NCBI RefSeq assembly: GCF_900078315.1
Contig: NZ_FKBS01000013.1
Coordinates: forward strand, 283,794 to 330,129
Direction: 5' to 3'
DNA length: 46,336 nt
Source: Bordetella ansorpii
GTDB lineage: Bacteria; Pseudomonadota; Gammaproteobacteria; Burkholderiales; Burkholderiaceae_B
Below, one piece after another: positions 23,929-32,489 of the stretch (position 1 is its first letter; every line of letters begins with the position of its first letter). The notes under the pieces were generated by a model. That model did no database searches. It had not been told where the DNA came from and saw only the letters and a list, made by a program, of their open reading frames with translations. A program made the translations under genes and the position numbers.

Positions 23929-24646
23929 CGCCATCCTGGACGCTACCCGTCACCAGGCGTGGCCGGCGCCCGCCGACGGCGCCATGCTCTGGAACGCGGC
24001 GCGGCTGGGCGATACGCCGCCCGCACGCTGGTTCGACCCCGAGTCCTACGGCGACCTGGCCAGCCCGGTCGCGGCCGGCGGCCGGCAGGCTGCCTGGATG
24101 GTGGCGGGGCAAGGCTGGCAGGGCGTGCTGCGCGGCTACCGCCGTGGCGGCCTGGTCGCGCGCATCAGCCGCGAATCCTATGCCTGGCGTAGCGAGGACG
24201 GCACGCGCAGCTTCCGCGAATACCGCCTGCTGGCGGCGCTGCATGCGCAGGGCCTGCGGGTGCCGATGCCGCTGGCGGCCGGCTACTGGCGGCGCGGCTG
24301 GAGCTACCGCGCCGCCATCCTGGTCGAGCGCATTCCCGACGTGCGTCCGCTGGCCCTCGCGCTGGACGCCTCGCCCGACGAGGTGGCCGGCGCCATCGCG
24401 CGCATGCACCGCGCCGGGGTCTGGCATGCCGACCTGAACGCCTTCAACATTCTGCTGGATGCCCAGGGGCATGCCTGGCTGATCGATTTCGACCGTGGCA
24501 AGGCCGGCGGCCTGAGCAGCCGCGCCCGGGCCGGCAACCTGCTGCGGCTGCGCCGCTCGTTGCGCAAGGTCGCGGGCGAGCAGGGCGAGGCCTGCTGGCA
24601 GGGTCTGCAGGCGGCGTACGCGCGGGCCTGGTCCGCCACGGCCTGA
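23918..24646 (+). CDS. kdkA: KdkA, 3-deoxy-D-manno-octulosonic acid kinase
   Basis: 242-aa kinase of the inner face of the cytoplasmic membrane that phosphorylates Kdo in the lipopolysaccharide inner core. Organisms with a single phosphorylated Kdo, such as Haemophilus and Bordetella, carry it. Protein-kinase-like motifs are visible: HADLNAFNILLD (catalytic loop with Asp, around 172-183) and LIDFDRGK (metal-binding Asp, around 188-195). The start is GTG 23918, overlapping the globin stop; no closer start with a good ribosome site is seen before ATG 23984, which would lose conserved sequence. A hairpin with a T-run follows about 100 bases later. Confidence 0.9.
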   Translation: MPADAILDATRHQAWPAPADGAMLWNAARLGDTPPARWFDPESYGDLASPVAAGGRQAAWMVAGQGWQGVLRGYRRGGLVARISRESYAWRSEDGTRSFREYRLLAALHAQGLRVPMPLAAGYWRRGWSYRAAILVERIPDVRPLALALDASPDEVAGAIARMHRAGVWHADLNAFNILLDAQGHAWLIDFDRGKAGGLSSRARAGNLLRLRRSLRKVAGEQGEACWQGLQAAYARAWSATA

Positions 24647-24747
24647 CGGCGCGAAGGGCGAGGCAGGCGGATCGCGACGGGCCGGGGTGCCTGATTCGAC
24701 GTTCAACTGCGCGATTTAGGGGTTAAACCGTCTGCATCCCCCTATGA

Positions 24748-24779
24748 AAAGGCTTTATCATTTTGCCTTTGGTTTTTTT
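24748..24779 (+). terminator. Terminator-like hairpin 30 bases before potF
   Basis: AAAGGC (24748-24753) pairs with GCCTTT (24765-24770), followed by GG and seven T (24773-24779). It may end the kdkA transcript. Because the potF ATG is only 30 bases on, it could also act as an attenuator within a potF leader. Confidence 0.5.
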
Positions 24780-24808
24780 CCATCACGCGTTTTGGCAAGG
24801 GGTACGCG

Positions 24809-25933
24809 ATGACATTCATGGTGGGCGCGCGGCTGGCGCTGGGAACGGCGCTGGCGGTGGCGGGTATCGGGGCAACAGTCGTCGCAACGACGGCCGTCGC
24901 TCAGGACGGCAAGGTCGTCAATGTGTACAACTGGGCCGAATACACCGCGCCGGACACCATCCCCGGCTTCGAGAAGGAAACCGGCATTCGCGTCCGCTAC
25001 GACGTGTATGACACCAACGATACGCTGCAGGCCAAGCTGCTGACCGGCAAGTCCGGCTACGACGTGGTGGTGCCGTCCACGCACTATGCCTCGCGCCAGA
25101 TCGAGGCGGGCGTGTTCCAGAAGCTGGACAAGTCCAAAATCCCCAACTGGAAGTACCTGGATCCCGACCTGATGGCCCTGGTGGCCACCGTCGATCCGGG
25201 CAACCAGTACGTCATCCCGTGGGGCTACGGCACCAACGGCCTGGGCTACAACATCACCAAGGTCCGCGCCGCGCTGGGCGCCGACGCCGACCTGGGCAAC
25301 TGGGACATGCTGTTCAAGCCCGAGAACGCCGCCAAGTTGCAAAGCTGCGGCATCTCGATGCTGGACGAGGCCGCGCAGGTCTTCCCGGCCGTGCTGCACT
25401 ATCTGGGCAAGGATCCCAACAGCTCGAATCCCGACGACTACAAGGCCGCGCTGGAAGTGCTGAAGAAGATCCGGCCGTACATCCGCCAGTTCAGCTCGTC
25501 GGGCTACATCGACGAGCTGGCCTCGGGCGACCTGTGCATGGTCTACGGCTTCTCGGGCGACGTGATGATCGCGCGCCGCCGCGCGCAGGAAGCCAAGCGC
25601 ACCGACGACATCAACTACTTCCTGCCCAAGGGCGGCGCGCCCGCCTGGTTCGACGTGATGGCCATCCCCAAGGACGCCCCGCACGTCGAATCCGCGCATG
25701 CGTTCATCAACTACATCGAGACGCCGCAGGTGCACGCGGCCATCACCAATCACATGTACTACCCGAACGCCAACAAAGAGGCGCGCAAGTACGTGACCAA
25801 GGAAGTGGCCGACAACCCCATGATCTATCCGCCGGCCGATGTCTCCAAGACGCTGTTCGTGATCAAGGCCCAGCCCTTGCCCGTGCAGCGCCTGCAGACG
25901 CGCATGTGGAACGAACTGAAGTCCGGACGATAA
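24809..25933 (+). CDS. potF: PotF-type polyamine (putrescine) binding protein
   Basis: 374-aa periplasmic receptor with a signal peptide ending near residue 31 (ATTAVAQDGKVVNVYNW) and the polyamine-binding family opening VNVYNWAEYTAPDTIPGFEKETGI. YDVVVPSTHYASRQI, PWGYGTNGLGYN and SSGYIDELASGDLCMVYGFSGD contribute the binding pocket, including acidic residues that hold the amines. It is followed 5 bases later by potG. PotF-like rather than PotD-like is suggested by length and by the FGHI gene order. Ribosome site AAGGGG lies about 9 bases before the ATG. Confidence 0.92.
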   Translation: MTFMVGARLALGTALAVAGIGATVVATTAVAQDGKVVNVYNWAEYTAPDTIPGFEKETGIRVRYDVYDTNDTLQAKLLTGKSGYDVVVPSTHYASRQIEAGVFQKLDKSKIPNWKYLDPDLMALVATVDPGNQYVIPWGYGTNGLGYNITKVRAALGADADLGNWDMLFKPENAAKLQSCGISMLDEAAQVFPAVLHYLGKDPNSSNPDDYKAALEVLKKIRPYIRQFSSSGYIDELASGDLCMVYGFSGDVMIARRRAQEAKRTDDINYFLPKGGAPAWFDVMAIPKDAPHVESAHAFINYIETPQVHAAITNHMYYPNANKEARKYVTKEVADNPMIYPPADVSKTLFVIKAQPLPVQRLQTRMWNELKSGR

Positions 25934-25938
25934 GCGCC

Positions 25939-27066
25939 ATGAATGAAAGCCGGTACTCGGCGCCCGCGGGCGGCGACGCGGACGCGTTCGTCCAGGTGAT
26001 CGACGTCGTCAAGATCTTCGGCGACACGGTCGCCGTGCAATCCACCAGCCTGACGGTCCGCCGCAACGAGATCTTCGCGTTGCTGGGCAGCTCGGGTTGC
26101 GGCAAGTCCACGCTGCTGCGCATGCTGGCGGGGTTCGAAGAGCCCACCTCGGGCCGCATCCTGCTGGACGACCAGGACATCACGGCCGTGCCGCCGCACC
26201 GCCGGCCGGTCAACATGATGTTCCAGTCGTACGCGCTGTTCCCGCACATGACGGTCGAGGCCAACGTGGCCTTCGGGCTGAAGCAGGAGGGCGTGGCCGC
26301 CAACGAGATCCACGAGCGCGTGTTCGAGGCGCTCGACCTGGTGCAGATGGCCGGCTATTCGCGGCGCAAGCCGCACCAGCTGTCGGGCGGCCAGCAGCAG
26401 CGCGTGGCGCTGGCGCGCAGCCTGGTCAAGGGCCCGAAGCTGCTGCTGCTGGACGAGCCCATGTCCGCGCTGGACAAGCAGATCCGCCAGAAGACGCAGA
26501 TCGAACTGGTGAAGATCCTGGAGAAAGTGGGCGTGACCTGCATCATGGTCACCCACGACCAGGAAGAGGCCATGACCATGGCGCACCGCCTGGCCGTCAT
26601 GACCGAAGGCCAGATCGTGCAGAGCGGCACGCCGCAGGATGTCTACAACTTTCCGAACTCGCGCTTCGTGGCGGGATTCATCGGCAGCACCAACCTGTTC
26701 ACCGGCACCATCGTGGTGGACGAGGCCGACCATGTGGCCATCGAGTGCGCAGACCTGGCCCGCCCGCTGTACGTCAACCACGGCGTCAGCGAGCCCCTGG
26801 GCATGGAGGTGCACGTCTCGCTGCGTCCCGAGCGCCTGCGCATCTGGCGCGAGCAGCCGCAAAGCGACTACAACTGGGCGCGCGGCGTGGTCAGCCACGT
26901 GGCCTGGATGGGCGGCTACGCGCTCTACCAGATCCGCCTGGACTCGGGCAAATCCATCGAGACCAGCGTGCCCGGCATGGTGCTGGCCCGCATCGATGCC
27001 CCCGGCGTGGACGAAGAGGTCTTCGTCAGCTGGGATGCCGACAGCCCCACGGTGCTGGCGTCATGA
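25939..27066 (+). CDS. potG: PotG, ATPase of the polyamine ABC transporter
   Basis: 375-aa ABC ATPase with Walker A GSSGCGKST (about residues 50-58), Q-loop FQSYALFPH, signature LSGGQQQRVALARS, Walker B LLLLDEPMSALD and switch His in VTHDQEEAM. The C-terminal TOBE domain begins near residue 285 (VSLRPERLRIW). It energises putrescine import through PotHI. The stop overlaps the potH start (TCATGA), so translation is coupled. Start ATG 25939 lies 5 bases after the potF stop. Confidence 0.95.
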   Translation: MNESRYSAPAGGDADAFVQVIDVVKIFGDTVAVQSTSLTVRRNEIFALLGSSGCGKSTLLRMLAGFEEPTSGRILLDDQDITAVPPHRRPVNMMFQSYALFPHMTVEANVAFGLKQEGVAANEIHERVFEALDLVQMAGYSRRKPHQLSGGQQQRVALARSLVKGPKLLLLDEPMSALDKQIRQKTQIELVKILEKVGVTCIMVTHDQEEAMTMAHRLAVMTEGQIVQSGTPQDVYNFPNSRFVAGFIGSTNLFTGTIVVDEADHVAIECADLARPLYVNHGVSEPLGMEVHVSLRPERLRIWREQPQSDYNWARGVVSHVAWMGGYALYQIRLDSGKSIETSVPGMVLARIDAPGVDEEVFVSWDADSPTVLAS

Positions 27067-27980
27067 TCCGGTTGCCGTTGCGCCGCTGGACGCCCTCTGG
27101 GCGCGCGCTGGCGATCATCCCGCCTTACGCCTGGCTGGTGCTGTTCCTGCTGGTGCCGTTCCTGCTGGTGCTCAAGATCAGCTTTGCCGAACTGGAGTTC
27201 GGCATTCCACCCTACACGCCGCTGGCCAGGTTCGAGGACGAGGCGCTGCAGCTCAGCCTGAACCTGCGCGGCTACATCCTGCTGTTCACCGACAGCCTGT
27301 ACCTGGCGACCTACCTGAACTCGGTGAAGATGGCGGCCATCACCACCGTATGCTGCATCCTCATCGGCTATCCGATGGCGTACTACATCGCGCGTTCGTC
27401 GCCGGCGGTGCGCAACCTGCTGCTGCTGGGCGTGATCCTGCCGTTCTGGACCTCGCTGCTGCTGCGCGTGTATGCCTGGGTGGGCATCCTGCGCAACGAC
27501 GGCCTGTTGAACAAGGCGCTGATGGGGCTGGGGCTGATCGCCTCGCCGCTTGAAATCTACCGCACCGATATCGCCGTGTACATCGGCATGGTCTATGCCT
27601 ACCTGCCGTTCTTCATCCTGCCGCTGTACGCCAACCTGGTGAAGATGGACCTGCGCCTGCTGGAAGCCGCCTACGACCTCGGCGCGCGCCCGTGGCAGGC
27701 GTTCTGCCGCATCACGGTGCCGCTGTCCATGCCCGGCGTCATCGCGGGCGCCATGCTGGTGTTCATTCCGTGCGTGGGCGAGTACGTCATCCCCGAGATG
27801 CTGGGCGGCGCCAACACGCTGATGATGGGCCGCGTCATGTGGAACGAGTTCTTCAACAACGCCGACTGGCCCATGGCCAGCGCCGTCACTTGCGTGATGG
27901 TGCTGCTGCTGCTGGTGCCGCTGGCCCTGTTCCAGTACAACCAGATGCATAATCAGGCGCCCGCCAGGGGGCGCGGATGA
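27063..27980 (+). CDS. potH: PotH, permease of the polyamine ABC transporter
   Basis: 305-aa inner-membrane permease with six hydrophobic helices, starting at IIPPYAWLVLFLLVPFLLVL (residues about 17-36). The cytoplasmic EAA loop that contacts PotG is EAAYDLGARPWQAFCRITVP near residue 200. The ATG overlaps the potG stop and its own stop overlaps the potI start. Length and order are as in the E. coli putrescine system. Confidence 0.95.
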   Translation: MIRLPLRRWTPSGRALAIIPPYAWLVLFLLVPFLLVLKISFAELEFGIPPYTPLARFEDEALQLSLNLRGYILLFTDSLYLATYLNSVKMAAITTVCCILIGYPMAYYIARSSPAVRNLLLLGVILPFWTSLLLRVYAWVGILRNDGLLNKALMGLGLIASPLEIYRTDIAVYIGMVYAYLPFFILPLYANLVKMDLRLLEAAYDLGARPWQAFCRITVPLSMPGVIAGAMLVFIPCVGEYVIPEMLGGANTLMMGRVMWNEFFNNADWPMASAVTCVMVLLLLVPLALFQYNQMHNQAPARGRG

Positions 27981-28783
27981 AGGGGCCGAACAAGACCGCG
28001 CGCGGTATCGCGTTGGGGCTGGGCTATGCCTTCCTGTACGTGCCCATCCTGAGCCTGATGGTGTTCTCGTTCAACGACTCGGCCATGGTCACCACCTGGA
28101 GCGGCTTTTCGTTCCGCTGGTACGGCCAGTTGTTCCAGGACGACGCGCTGCTGTCGGCGGCCTGGCTGTCGCTGAAGATCGCCGTGATGACCGCCACGGC
28201 GGCCGCCGTCCTGGGCACCTGGGCGGGCTACGTGCTGGCGCGCATGCGGCGCTTTCGCGGCCTGACGCTGTACGTCGGCATGCTCAGCGCGCCGCTGGTC
28301 ATCCCGGAGGTGGTGCTGGGCATTTCGTTGCTGTTGATGTTCGTCGAACTGCGCGGCGCGCTGGGCTTTCCGGCCGAGAACGGCATGTTCACCATCTGGA
28401 TCGGGCACGTCACGCTGTGCATGGCCTTCGTGTCGGTGGTCATCCAGTCGCGCGTGCGCGACCTGGACCGCTCGCTGGAAGAGGCCGCGCTCGACCTGGG
28501 CGCCACGCCGGCCCGCGTGTTCTTCAGCATCACGCTGCCGCTGATCGCGCCGGCCGTGGTGTCGGGTTGGCTGCTGGCGTTCACGCTGTCGCTGGACGAC
28601 GTGGTCATCGCATCGTTCCTGTCCGGGCCGGGTTCCACCACGCTGCCCATGGAAGTCTTCTCTCGCGTGCGCCTGGGCCTGAAGCCCGAGGTCAATGCCC
28701 TGGCCACGCTGTTCATCCTGGCCGTCGGCACCTGCGTGATCGTGGCCAACCGCATGCAGTGGCGCAAGGAGGCCCGCAAATGA
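27977..28783 (+). CDS. potI: PotI, second permease of the polyamine ABC transporter
   Basis: 268-aa permease pairing with PotH. Helices begin at GLGYAFLYVPILSLMVFSF, and the EAA loop is EEAALDLGATPARVFFSITL near residue 170. Family-typical TLSLDDVVIASFLSGPGSTTLP follows. The start overlaps the potH stop by four bases, and its own stop overlaps the start of the YffB-like gene, so all five frames from potG on are coupled. Confidence 0.95.
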   Translation: MKGPNKTARGIALGLGYAFLYVPILSLMVFSFNDSAMVTTWSGFSFRWYGQLFQDDALLSAAWLSLKIAVMTATAAAVLGTWAGYVLARMRRFRGLTLYVGMLSAPLVIPEVVLGISLLLMFVELRGALGFPAENGMFTIWIGHVTLCMAFVSVVIQSRVRDLDRSLEEAALDLGATPARVFFSITLPLIAPAVVSGWLLAFTLSLDDVVIASFLSGPGSTTLPMEVFSRVRLGLKPEVNALATLFILAVGTCVIVANRMQWRKEARK

Positions 28784-29136
28784 CCCAACCCACCCTGTAC
28801 GGCCTGGCCAAGTGCAGCACCTGCGTCAAGGCGCGCGACTGGCTCGACGCCAAGGGCGTCGCGCACACTTTCGTCGACTACCGTGACAACCCCGTGCCGG
28901 CCGCCACGCTGAAGGAATGGGCGGACAAGGTGGGCGGCTGGGAGAAGCTGGTCAACCGCGCTTCCATGACCTGGCGAGGCCTGACCGACGAGCAGAAAGC
29001 CGCGTCCACCGATAAGCAATGGTCGGCGCTGATCGCCGAGTATCCCGCGCTGGTGCGCCGTCCCGTCACCGTCACGCCGGATGGCGAGGTGACGGCCGGC
29101 TTTTCCGAAAAGCGCTACGGCGAGCGTTTCGCCTGA
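28780..29136 (+). CDS. yffB: YffB/ArsC-family thioredoxin-fold protein
   Basis: 118-aa protein of the Spx/ArsC/YffB family, the same length as E. coli YffB. The N-terminal YGLAKCSTCVKARDWLDAKG contains a CxxC (Cys12 and Cys15 by my count), and GWEKLVNRASMTWRGL is the family's conserved middle. YffB-like proteins are probably glutathione-dependent thiol reductases; arsenate reduction is not supported by any ars neighbour. It overlaps the potI stop by four bases, so it is cotranslated with the polyamine transporter; the link is unexplained. Confidence 0.88.
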   Translation: MTQPTLYGLAKCSTCVKARDWLDAKGVAHTFVDYRDNPVPAATLKEWADKVGGWEKLVNRASMTWRGLTDEQKAASTDKQWSALIAEYPALVRRPVTVTPDGEVTAGFSEKRYGERFA

Positions 29137-29157
29137 GGCCGGCTGGGGCTGAGCGGC

Positions 29158-29907
29158 ATGGCGGGCAACAAGGCGGCGGGCGCGGGGCAGGGGGCAATGC
29201 GGCCTGCCGGCGCAGCCGCCGCCGGCCCTCCCGCCTTGCCCGACAGTTTCTTCGATCGCGACGCCTGCCTGCTGGCGCGCGAGCTCATCGGCAAGATCAT
29301 CCGCCGCCGCCTGGGCGGCCTGTGGCTGGCGGCGCGCATCATCGAGACCGAGGCCTATTACCAGGCCGAAAAAGGCAGCCACGCCTCGCTGGGCTACACC
29401 CACAAGCGCCGCGCCCTGTTCATGGATGGCGGCACGATCTACATGTACTACGCGCGCGGCGGCGACTCGCTGAACTTCAGCGCGGCCGGGCCGGGCAATG
29501 CGGTGCTGATCAAGTCGGGCCATCCGTGGGTGGATGAATTCTCGGGACCTGACGCGCTGGCGTGCATGCAGCAGTTGAATCCCGATGCGCGAGGCGGCTT
29601 GCGGCCGCCCGCCAGATTATGCGCGGGCCAGACGCTGCTGTGCAGGTCGCTGGGATTGAAGGTGCCCGAATGGGACGCCCAGCGTTTCGATCCCGAGCGC
29701 TTGTTCGTCCAGGACATCGGCGCCTCGCCCGACCGTCTCGTCTGCGCGCCCAGGCTGGGCATTCCCGCGGGGCGCGACGAGCATCTGTTCTACCGGTACG
29801 TCGACCCGGCCTATGCGGCCTTCTGCACGCGCAATCCACTGCGGCGAGGGCAGGTTCCCGGCCAGGATTATGTGTGGGTGGATCGCGGCGGGGCGGTGAT
29901 CGTCTAG
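29158..29907 (+). CDS. mpg: 3-methyladenine DNA glycosylase (AAG/MPG family)
   Basis: 249-aa base-excision repair enzyme that removes alkylated purines. Characteristic segments are LARELIGKIIRRR, ARIIETEAYYQAEKGSHAS with the catalytic Glu, MDGGTIYMYYARG, and NAVLIKSGHP. The first 20 or so residues are a low-complexity Ala/Gly stretch; ATG 29197, preceded by AGGGGG, is an alternative start that would trim 13 of them. It follows the YffB-like gene by 21 bases and may end this transcription unit. A very strong hairpin lies 149 bases after the stop. Confidence 0.88.
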   Translation: MAGNKAAGAGQGAMRPAGAAAAGPPALPDSFFDRDACLLARELIGKIIRRRLGGLWLAARIIETEAYYQAEKGSHASLGYTHKRRALFMDGGTIYMYYARGGDSLNFSAAGPGNAVLIKSGHPWVDEFSGPDALACMQQLNPDARGGLRPPARLCAGQTLLCRSLGLKVPEWDAQRFDPERLFVQDIGASPDRLVCAPRLGIPAGRDEHLFYRYVDPAYAAFCTRNPLRRGQVPGQDYVWVDRGGAVIV

Positions 29908-30056
29908 CCGCCTCATGGGGCGCAGCGGCACCCCTGGCCCGCTTCCGCAGCTTCGCCCAGCCGAGCCGCGCCGCTCGATGACCCGTTCCGGAGCGATCGG
30001 GCGCGGCGCATCGGCATCCGTGAAATCCCGCGCGCGGCATCGATCCTCCAAAGGCA

Positions 30057-30093
30057 ATCGCCCCGCCAGGCACGCCGTGCCTGGCGGGGCGAT
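30057..30093. terminator. 17-bp perfect hairpin between convergent mpg and cpdB genes
   Basis: The arms 30057-30073 and 30077-30093 (ATCGCCCCGCCAGGCAC and its exact complement) are separated by the three-base loop GCC. The position between two converging genes fits bidirectional termination. No T-run follows. A second short stem of GCCCC/GGGGC type follows at about 30105-30118. Confidence 0.65.
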
Positions 30094-30133
30094 CCGTTGC
30101 GTTGCCCCTTTGAGGGGGCGCCGGCAAGATGCC

Positions 30134-32266
30134 TTACGGCACCGGGTTCAGGTCGATCTGGTAGACCGCGCGGCCTTCGCCCAGGTCATCCGCATCGGCG
30201 GTCAGGCTGACGTTGGTGATGCCGGCGGCCGTGGCCACGGATTGCGCGTTCTGGCCCGTCTTGAACAGCACGCGGCCCGCGGTCGTGACCGGGGTGAAGC
30301 GCCAACTGCGCGACGAACCGTTGGCGGCGCGGGTCACCGCCGGATTCTCCTTGATGTAGTTGATCACCACGTCGCGGTTCGCGTCCGGCGAGGCATAGAC
30401 GATGTCGAACGCGTTGCCAGGGCCCAGGATGTACTGCGCGCTGCTTTCCGCACGGTAATTGTTGGTGGCGACGATGAAGTCCATGCCGTCGACCGGATTG
30501 CCCATGTACGTCAGGTTCTTGATGCGGCTGTTTTCCGCCGCGGTCACGTCGATCTCGTATTGCAGATCGGGCGTGGTGAACATGTCGAAGTTGTAGCCCG
30601 CGAACGCCGACTGGCCGGCGGGAACCTTGCCGGTCTTGGTGTCCTTGATCAGCCACTGGTCGGCCGTGGCCGCCGGGTCGATGCGGTTGAAGCGCTTGGC
30701 CGCGTTCTCCAGCCACAGCTTCAACTGCGCGCCCGTCACCTTCACCGCGTACACGGTGTTGGGGTACAGGTACAGGTCGGCCGCGTTGAAGATGGCCAGG
30801 TCGCCGGCGGCCACGTCGGTGTAATCCGTGGCGCTGCTGAAGCCGGCCTTGAACGGCGCGCTGATCGACAGCACCGGGATGCCGCTGTATTCCGGCAGGT
30901 TGGCGTCGATGTAGCTCTTCACGTAGGTCTGCTGCGCCTGGTTGACCAACTGGATCGCGCCCGGATCGCCCACGTCGGCGAACAGCGTGCTCATGCGGAA
31001 GTCGGTCTGGCCGATGGGTTCCTTCACGTAGGTGACGGCGGCTTCGTGCTGGGTTTCGACCGCGTCGACCACGGCGCTGTCCGAAGCGACGTACTGCGTC
31101 GTACCGGCGTCATCCTCGAACTGGGTGGTGCGCACCTCGACCGTGGTCTGGGCCTGGTCGACCTGCCAGGCGCGGCCGTCCCACTTCAGCGAGTAATCGA
31201 TCACGCCCATGGCCTTGCCCCACAGGCTGGGCATGACGGCGGGCACGCCGGCGACCGTGCCGGCGGTGTTGTCCACCACGTCGTCCGACTGGTAGGCCGG
31301 GCTGGCGCCGCGGTCCGGGAAAGTGTTGTGCTGGTGGCCCATGATCAGGCCGTCGATGCCTTCGACCTGGGCAACGAAGCGGCCCGGATTCTCCATCATC
31401 GGGCTCTGGGTGGCGTCCATGCCGCCATGCAGCAGCACGAACACCAGGTCGGCGCCGTTGGCGCGCGCTTCGGCCACGTACTTCTCGGCCGATGCGACGC
31501 CGTCCTGCACCTCGACCTTGCCGTCCAGGTAGCGCTTGTCCCAGTTCATGATGCCGGGCGTGGTGACGCCCACGATGCCGACCTTGATCGGCAGCTTGAC
31601 CCGGGTGCCGTCTTCCTGCGTGGCGTCGATCTCGCGGTCGAGGATGACGTAGGGCTCGAGCAGCGGCTGGCCGCTCTTGACGCTCGTCACGTTGGCCACG
31701 GTGACGGGGAAGCCGGGGCCGGCGCACTTCAGGCTGCCGTCCACGCCGTCGACGTCCATGCCGCCGCCCAGCACCTGGTTCAGGAAGGGCAGGCCGTAGT
31801 TGAATTCGTGGTTGCCCACCGTGCCCGCATCGAAGTTCAGTTCGGACATGGCCTTGTACATCGTCAACTGCTGCGAGCACGGGATCGGCGCGACCTGGGC
31901 TTCGTAGTCGGCCAGCGCGGTGCCCTGGATGGTGTCGCCGTTGTCGACCAGCAGCGTGTTGGCGAATTCCTTGCGCGCGTCGCGGATCAGCGTCGCGGTG
32001 CGCTCGAAGCCGTAGGTCTTGTCCTCGGCGAGCTTGAAGTAGTCGTAGCTGCGCGCGTTGTAGTGCAGGTCGGTGGTCGACAGCAGCGCCAGTTCGGCGG
32101 TGGCGGGCTTTTGTTCCACCACGGGCGGCGTCGAGGTGTCGTCGTCGTCATCATCGTCGTGGCCGCCGCACGCGGCCAGCGTGCAGGCCAGGGCAACGGC
32201 CAGCGCGGCGTACACGGCGCGCGGGCGGATAGTGCGGGGGTCGAAAGTCGATGCGGGGAAAGACAT
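30134..32266 (-). CDS. cpdB: CpdB-type 2',3'-cyclic nucleotide phosphodiesterase/3'-nucleotidase lipoprotein
   Basis: 710-aa predicted lipoprotein: signal peptide, lipobox LAAC with Cys33, then a run of seven Asp (GGHDDDDDDDTS). The metallophosphatase domain shows STTDLHYNARSYDYF (motif I, with Asp and His), DNGDTIQG (motif II), GNHEFNYGLPF (motif III) and GHQHNTFPD (late His motif). The 5'-nucleotidase C-terminal domain follows from about residue 410, with GIPVLSISAPFKAG and VATNNYRAES. It scavenges nucleotides in the envelope. E. coli CpdB is soluble in the periplasm, so the lipid anchor is a difference. It is divergent from rmuC across an AT-rich gap. Confidence 0.88.
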   Translation of the reverse strand: MSFPASTFDPRTIRPRAVYAALAVALACTLAACGGHDDDDDDDTSTPPVVEQKPATAELALLSTTDLHYNARSYDYFKLAEDKTYGFERTATLIRDARKEFANTLLVDNGDTIQGTALADYEAQVAPIPCSQQLTMYKAMSELNFDAGTVGNHEFNYGLPFLNQVLGGGMDVDGVDGSLKCAGPGFPVTVANVTSVKSGQPLLEPYVILDREIDATQEDGTRVKLPIKVGIVGVTTPGIMNWDKRYLDGKVEVQDGVASAEKYVAEARANGADLVFVLLHGGMDATQSPMMENPGRFVAQVEGIDGLIMGHQHNTFPDRGASPAYQSDDVVDNTAGTVAGVPAVMPSLWGKAMGVIDYSLKWDGRAWQVDQAQTTVEVRTTQFEDDAGTTQYVASDSAVVDAVETQHEAAVTYVKEPIGQTDFRMSTLFADVGDPGAIQLVNQAQQTYVKSYIDANLPEYSGIPVLSISAPFKAGFSSATDYTDVAAGDLAIFNAADLYLYPNTVYAVKVTGAQLKLWLENAAKRFNRIDPAATADQWLIKDTKTGKVPAGQSAFAGYNFDMFTTPDLQYEIDVTAAENSRIKNLTYMGNPVDGMDFIVATNNYRAESSAQYILGPGNAFDIVYASPDANRDVVINYIKENPAVTRAANGSSRSWRFTPVTTAGRVLFKTGQNAQSVATAAGITNVSLTADADDLGEGRAVYQIDLNPVP

Positions 32267-32489
32267 CGCGGCTCCTCGGTGGGGCTATGGGAAAGAGCAG
32301 CGATTATTTCGGCGAGGGTTGACTGACACATTACTTAAAATATTTCGTGACATATCAATTTAAGCTTGAGTGTTGCAAAACATTTACGCCAGCTTCGTAT
32401 GCTGCCAGAGCAATGCGCACGTGATAACCGCGCGCGCCCGGTGGTCGGCTGGAGCGTCCCGTCACCTATAGAATCTGCGTTTTGCGGAG
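32267..32489. promoter_or_regulatory. Divergent promoter region between cpdB and rmuC
   Basis: A 223-bp gap whose middle (about 32310-32395) is far richer in A/T than its surroundings. For cpdB (minus strand) TTGATA followed after 17 bases by AGTAAT is a reasonable promoter. I saw no clear Pho box or palindrome. Confidence 0.4.

Noticed and set aside
22091-24706. 871-codon minus-strand frame across the permease, globin and kdkA genes
   Set aside because: It spans three genes with clear domains on the plus strand and gives low-complexity Arg/Ala/Gln protein.
28780-29136. Arsenate reductase of an arsenic resistance operon
   Set aside because: The fold family matches but there is no arsR, arsB or acr3 nearby and the length and sequence fit YffB better.
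29915-32326. 803-codon plus-strand frame over the CpdB gene
   Set aside because: Antisense shadow of a protein with intact metallophosphatase motifs.
32300-32360. Pho box upstream of the CpdB lipoprotein
   Set aside because: Two TGTCA elements occur on the minus strand, but 24 bases apart rather than at the 11-base period of Pho boxes, and the flanks do not match.
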